From NCBI GenBank assembly GCA_019638805.1, contig JAHBTA010000001.1:1-64000 (forward strand): a DNA stretch of 64,000 nt, in the 5' to 3' direction. The translations under genes were made by a program, and so were the position numbers. This DNA comes from Microbacteriaceae bacterium (GTDB taxonomy: Bacteria; Actinomycetota; Actinomycetes; Actinomycetales; Microbacteriaceae). Under the pieces are notes generated by a model, which saw only the letters and a list, made by a program, of their open reading frames with translations, was not told the origin of the DNA and ran no database searches. The first letter of the stretch is position 1. Each line of letters opens with the position of its first letter. Positions 60,972-64,000 of this stretch are shown here, in pieces.

Positions 60972-62057
60972 ATGGACTGGAGCGCGTTCTGGACCACGGT
61001 CACCGGGTTCCTGGTCGGACCGTGGGGCATCCCGCTGCGCCTCGGGGTCATCGTCGTGGTCTCGATCCTGGTGCGGGTCGCGCTGCAATTCGTGATCCGC
61101 CGGATCGTCAACCGGGTGGTGTCGGGCGTCAAGCGGAAGCAGAACGTCGACGACACGCTCGCACTGCAGGCCAGTCCGGTGCACGCGGCCCGGCTCGTGC
61201 AGCGCACGCGCGCGCTCGGCGGGGTGCTCAGCAGCGTCGTGACCACGGTGGTCGTCATCGTCGCGCTGCTGCTCATCGTCAACACGGTCGCGCCCGAGGC
61301 GACCGCGGCGTTCTCGCTCATCACGGCGGCACTCGGCGCGGGCCTCGGGTTCGGTGCGCAGAACGTCGTGAAGGACACCCTCAACGGGCTCTTCATGGTC
61401 AGCGAGGACCAACTGGGCGTCGGCGACATCGTAGATCTCGGGCCCGCGACGGGCGTGGTCGAGGCGGTCGGCATCCGCATCACGCAGATCCGCGACGTCA
61501 ACGGCACGCTCTGGTTCGTTCGCAACGGCGAGATCCTGCGGGTCGGGAACATGTCGCAGGGCTGGGCACGCGTCATCATCGACCTCGCGGTGCCCTACGA
61601 GGCGGACGTCGAGGACGTCCAGTCCGTGATCCTCGCGACCGCGCTCGAGATGCGCGACGAGGCGAAATGGAAGCGGCTCATGATCGAGCGGCCGGAGGTG
61701 TGGGGCATCGAGTCGGTGTCCTCCGACGAGGTGGTCATCCGGCTCGTGGCCAAGGTGCGATCGGGCACGCGCGACGATGTCGCCCGCGAGCTGCGTGCGC
61801 GTCTCAAGCGCGCTCTCGACGAGCATGGCGTCAAGCTGCCCAAGCTCAGCTCGATCGTGCTCACCGGATACGAAGGTGCCGGGTCGGTGCGCGGTGCTCG
61901 CCCGCCCAAGACCGCGCAAGTGCCGACCGCGCTCAAGTCCGCCAAGGACTCGGCCCGCAAGCAGCGCCGGGCGACGCGGTTCGCGACGCGCGAGTCCATC
62001 GCGACGCAGCCTCCGGCATCGTCGGATAAGCCGCGCGACTTCGGGGTGGAGGACTGA
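60972..62057 (+). CDS. MscS-family mechanosensitive ion channel
   Basis: MscS channels open under membrane tension and release solutes on osmotic down-shock. The 361 residues have hydrophobic segments at about 15-35 and 80-105. The pore helix and adjoining MscS motif follow: FSLITAALGAGLGFGAQNVVKDTLNGLFMVSEDQLGVGDIVDLG. A beta-domain (GVVEAVGIRITQIRDVNGTLWFVRNGEI) and a basic C-terminal tail complete it. The gap of four bases from pepN and the GTG of the globin gene two bases after its stop indicate one operon. Confidence 0.94.
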   Translation: MDWSAFWTTVTGFLVGPWGIPLRLGVIVVVSILVRVALQFVIRRIVNRVVSGVKRKQNVDDTLALQASPVHAARLVQRTRALGGVLSSVVTTVVVIVALLLIVNTVAPEATAAFSLITAALGAGLGFGAQNVVKDTLNGLFMVSEDQLGVGDIVDLGPATGVVEAVGIRITQIRDVNGTLWFVRNGEILRVGNMSQGWARVIIDLAVPYEADVEDVQSVILATALEMRDEAKWKRLMIERPEVWGIESVSSDEVVIRLVAKVRSGTRDDVARELRARLKRALDEHGVKLPKLSSIVLTGYEGAGSVRGARPPKTAQVPTALKSAKDSARKQRRATRFATRESIATQPPASSDKPRDFGVED

Positions 62058-62058
62058 C

Positions 62059-62490
62059 GTGGCAGATCTGACGCTGCGCATGGGGCAGGGCGGCGAGCCG
62101 GTGGGAGGCAGCTTCTGGGCCGAGGTGGGCGGACGGGCGACCTTCGAGAAGCTCGTGCGCGCCTTCTACGAGGGGGTCCGAACCGACGAGGTCCTGCTGC
62201 CGATGTACCCGGAGCAGCCCGACCTCGAGGGGGCCATCCAGCGCCTCACCGGGTTCCTCGAGCAGTACTGGGGCGGGCCGGGAACCTACAGCGAGCAGCG
62301 CGGGCATCCGCGGCTGCGAATCCGGCACGCGCCCTTCCCGATCACTCCGGACGCCCGGGATCGCTGGCTGCACCACATGCGGGCGGCCCTGGACACCCTC
62401 GAGCTGTCCCCGCTCCACGAGTCGATGCTCTGGGACTACCTCGACCGCGCGGCCCACGCGCTGGTCAACACGCCCGGCCCGTCACGATAG
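62059..62490 (+). CDS. glbO: Truncated haemoglobin, group II (trHbO-like)
   Basis: A small haem protein proposed to bind oxygen or NO. The 143 residues include FEKLVRAFYEGVRTDEVLLPMYPE (B10 tyrosine), LTGFLEQYWGGPGTYSEQRGHPRLRIRHAPFPI with the proximal histidine in RHAPF, and RDRWLHHMRAAL with the G8 tryptophan typical of group II. The start is GTG, two bases after the mscS stop. Its TAG stop begins the -10 of the following gene. Confidence 0.94.
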   Translation: MADLTLRMGQGGEPVGGSFWAEVGGRATFEKLVRAFYEGVRTDEVLLPMYPEQPDLEGAIQRLTGFLEQYWGGPGTYSEQRGHPRLRIRHAPFPITPDARDRWLHHMRAALDTLELSPLHESMLWDYLDRAAHALVNTPGPSR

Positions 62491-62493
62491 CCT
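62488..62493 (+). promoter_or_regulatory. -10 hexamer TAGCCT fused to the globin stop codon
   Basis: TAG of the globin gene starts TAGCCT, which ends 7 bases before the ATG at 62501 of the FAD-binding dehydrogenase gene. Confidence 0.6.
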
Positions 62494-62500
62494 CACTTTC

Positions 62501-64000
62501 ATGCCCCAGAACGCCGACGTCATCGTCATCGGAGCCGGTCTCGCCGGCCTGGTCGCCGCCGCAGAGCTCGTCGAGGCCGGCCAGCACGTCATCATCCTCG
62601 ACCAGGAGCCCGAGGCCAGTCTCGGGGGGCAGGCGCACTGGTCATTCGGCGGGCTCTTCCTGATCGACTCGCCCGAACAGCGCCGCATGGGCATCAAGGA
62701 CAGCCACGACCTCGCCAGGCAGGACTGGTACGGCAGCGCAGAGTTCGACAGGGACGAGGACGAGAACGGGCGCGAGTGGGCGGAGGCCTACCTGGCCTGG
62801 GCAGCCGGCGAGAAGCGCGAGTGGCTGCGCTCCAAGGGCGTGAAGTTCTTCCCCGTCGTCGGCTGGGCCGAGCGCGGCGGCTACACCGCCACGGGGCACG
62901 GCAACTCGGTTCCGCGCTTCCACATCGTGTGGGGCACCGGACCGGCCATCCTCGCGCCCTTCATCAAGGCCGTGCGCGCGGGTGTCGAGCAGGGCCTCGT
63001 CGAGTTCAAGTTCCGGCACCGGGTGGACGAGCTCATCGTGCGCGACGGCGCCGTGGTCGGGGCCAGCGGCTCGGTGCTCGCGCCCGACGACGCCCAGCGC
63101 GGCGAGCCGAGCAACCGCGACGTCGAGGGCGAGTTCTCGTTCGAGGCCCCCGCCGTGATCGTCGCGAGCGGCGGCATCGGCGGCAACCACGACCTGGTGC
63201 GCAAGAACTGGCCCGAGTGGCTGGGCAGCGCACCGGGCAAGATGCTCAGCGGCGTGCCCGCCCACGTCGACGGCCGCATGCTGGAGATCTCGGAGCACGC
63301 CGGCGCCCACCTCGTCAACGGCGACCGGATGTGGCACTACACCGAGGGCATCGAGAACTTCGCTCCCGTGTGGGACAAGCACGGCATCCGCATCCTGCCC
63401 GGGCCGTCGAGCCTGTGGTTCGACGCGACCGGCAAGCGCCTCCCGGTGCCGCTCTTCCCCGGTTTCGACACTCTCGGAACGCTCGGCTACCTGCGCACCA
63501 CCGGGCACGACCACTCCTGGTTCGTTCTCACGCAGTCCGTCATCGAGAAGGAGTTCGCGCTCTCCGGCAGCGAGCAGAACCCCGACCTCACCGGCAAGAG
63601 CATCCGAGAGCTGGCCCGCCAGCGGCTCGCCAAGGGCGCGACCGAACCCGTCGAGGCCTTCAAGACCAAGGGCGCCGACTTCGTGGTCGCCGACACCCTG
63701 GACGAGTTGTTCGCGGGGATGCGCAAGCTCTCCCCCGGCGTCAAGATCGACACCCAGGGCATGCGCCGTGAGATCGAGGCACGCGACCGCGAGCTGGACA
63801 ACGACTTCACCAAGGATGCGCAGATCACCGCCCTGCGCGGCGCGCGCAACTACCGGGGCGACCAGCTCATCCGGGTCGCGAAGCCGCACAAGTTCCTCGA
63901 CCCCGCGCACCGGCCGCTCATCGCGGTCAAGCTGCACATCCTCACGCGCAAGAGCCTGGGCGGCATCCGCACCGATCTGAACGGGCAGGCGCTCGCACCC
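62501..64000 (+). CDS. FAD-binding dehydrogenase (fumarate reductase/KstD-like fold), cut by window edge
   Basis: Five hundred codons are open to the end of the window with no stop. The N-terminus has the FAD-binding ADVIVIGAGLAGLVAAAELVEAG, followed by GGQAHWSFGGLFLIDSPEQRRMGI and FEAPAVIVASGGIGGNHDLVRKNWP. These place it in the FAD_binding_2 group close to 3-ketosteroid dehydrogenases and fumarate reductase flavoproteins. Family members run to about 550 residues, so roughly 50 are missing. The substrate is unknown. The ATG follows the fused -10 by 7 bases, indicating a leaderless transcript. Confidence 0.9.
   Translation, partial: MPQNADVIVIGAGLAGLVAAAELVEAGQHVIILDQEPEASLGGQAHWSFGGLFLIDSPEQRRMGIKDSHDLARQDWYGSAEFDRDEDENGREWAEAYLAWAAGEKREWLRSKGVKFFPVVGWAERGGYTATGHGNSVPRFHIVWGTGPAILAPFIKAVRAGVEQGLVEFKFRHRVDELIVRDGAVVGASGSVLAPDDAQRGEPSNRDVEGEFSFEAPAVIVASGGIGGNHDLVRKNWPEWLGSAPGKMLSGVPAHVDGRMLEISEHAGAHLVNGDRMWHYTEGIENFAPVWDKHGIRILPGPSSLWFDATGKRLPVPLFPGFDTLGTLGYLRTTGHDHSWFVLTQSVIEKEFALSGSEQNPDLTGKSIRELARQRLAKGATEPVEAFKTKGADFVVADTLDELFAGMRKLSPGVKIDTQGMRREIEARDRELDNDFTKDAQITALRGARNYRGDQLIRVAKPHKFLDPAHRPLIAVKLHILTRKSLGGIRTDLNGQALAP

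Overview
The window is a 64-kb stretch of very GC-rich chromosomal DNA from an actinobacterium. Gene content and order point to the Microbacteriaceae: rplU-rpmA-obgE beside proA-nadD-rsfS, the ileS-folC-DUF4233-ndk operon, paired clpP1/clpP2 beside tig, trHbO globin and an actinobacterial T-box on ileS. The assignment is inference from content, not from a search. I see no phage, insertion sequence, CRISPR array, rRNA or origin. Three tRNA genes are present (Ala-GGC, Pro-UGG, Gly-UCC).

Layout. 1-7.7 kb: NAD and proline synthesis with ribosome maturation genes (tRNA-Ala, rsfS, a proline-rich membrane protein, nadD, proA, an inverted proB-like kinase, obgE, rpmA, rplU). 7.7-12.3 kb: DUF4031, RNase E, then a VKOR/DsbA-like pair for extracytoplasmic disulfide formation. 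12.3-17.9 kb: ndk, DUF4233, folC and ileS joined by four-base GTGA overlaps and led by a translational T-box. 17.9-22.6 kb: two tandem paralogous membrane proteins of about 774 residues with duplicated cysteine-bearing ectodomains and a conserved cytoplasmic domain that resembles TIR-type folds; this is the least explained part of the window. 22.6-26.9 kb: an MHS-family transporter, a GntR (YtrA-type)/DUF1648 operon with a perfect palindromic operator, and two tandem membrane-anchored proteins of similar design. 27-38 kb: valS, a lipoprotein/GNAT cluster, an SRPBCC protein, M3 peptidase, an MFS exporter, BenE, LysE and clpX. 38-43.5 kb: copper genes (CopC and a His-rich membrane protein), clpP2/clpP1, DUF1697, tig, tRNA-Pro, two tiny genes and tRNA-Gly. 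43.5-57.6 kb: an alpha/beta hydrolase, LLM oxidoreductase, ackA/pta, an atypical SDR, DUF2510, a multicopper oxidase-histidine kinase-response regulator operon, Dps, amidohydrolase, PaiB-like, Nei-like glycosylase and rpiB. 57.6-64 kb: a conserved unknown, aminopeptidase N, MscS, truncated haemoglobin and a FAD-binding dehydrogenase cut by the window edge.

Expression signals are unusually readable. About twenty start codons lie exactly 6 (sometimes 7) bases after a TANNNT -10 hexamer with no Shine-Dalgarno sequence, the mark of leaderless actinobacterial transcripts. In five cases the stop codon of the upstream gene forms the first three bases of that hexamer. These signals let me move two annotated starts (small membrane protein to 2771, MFS exporter to 34743). 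Function calls rest on reading motifs by eye; no database search was run.
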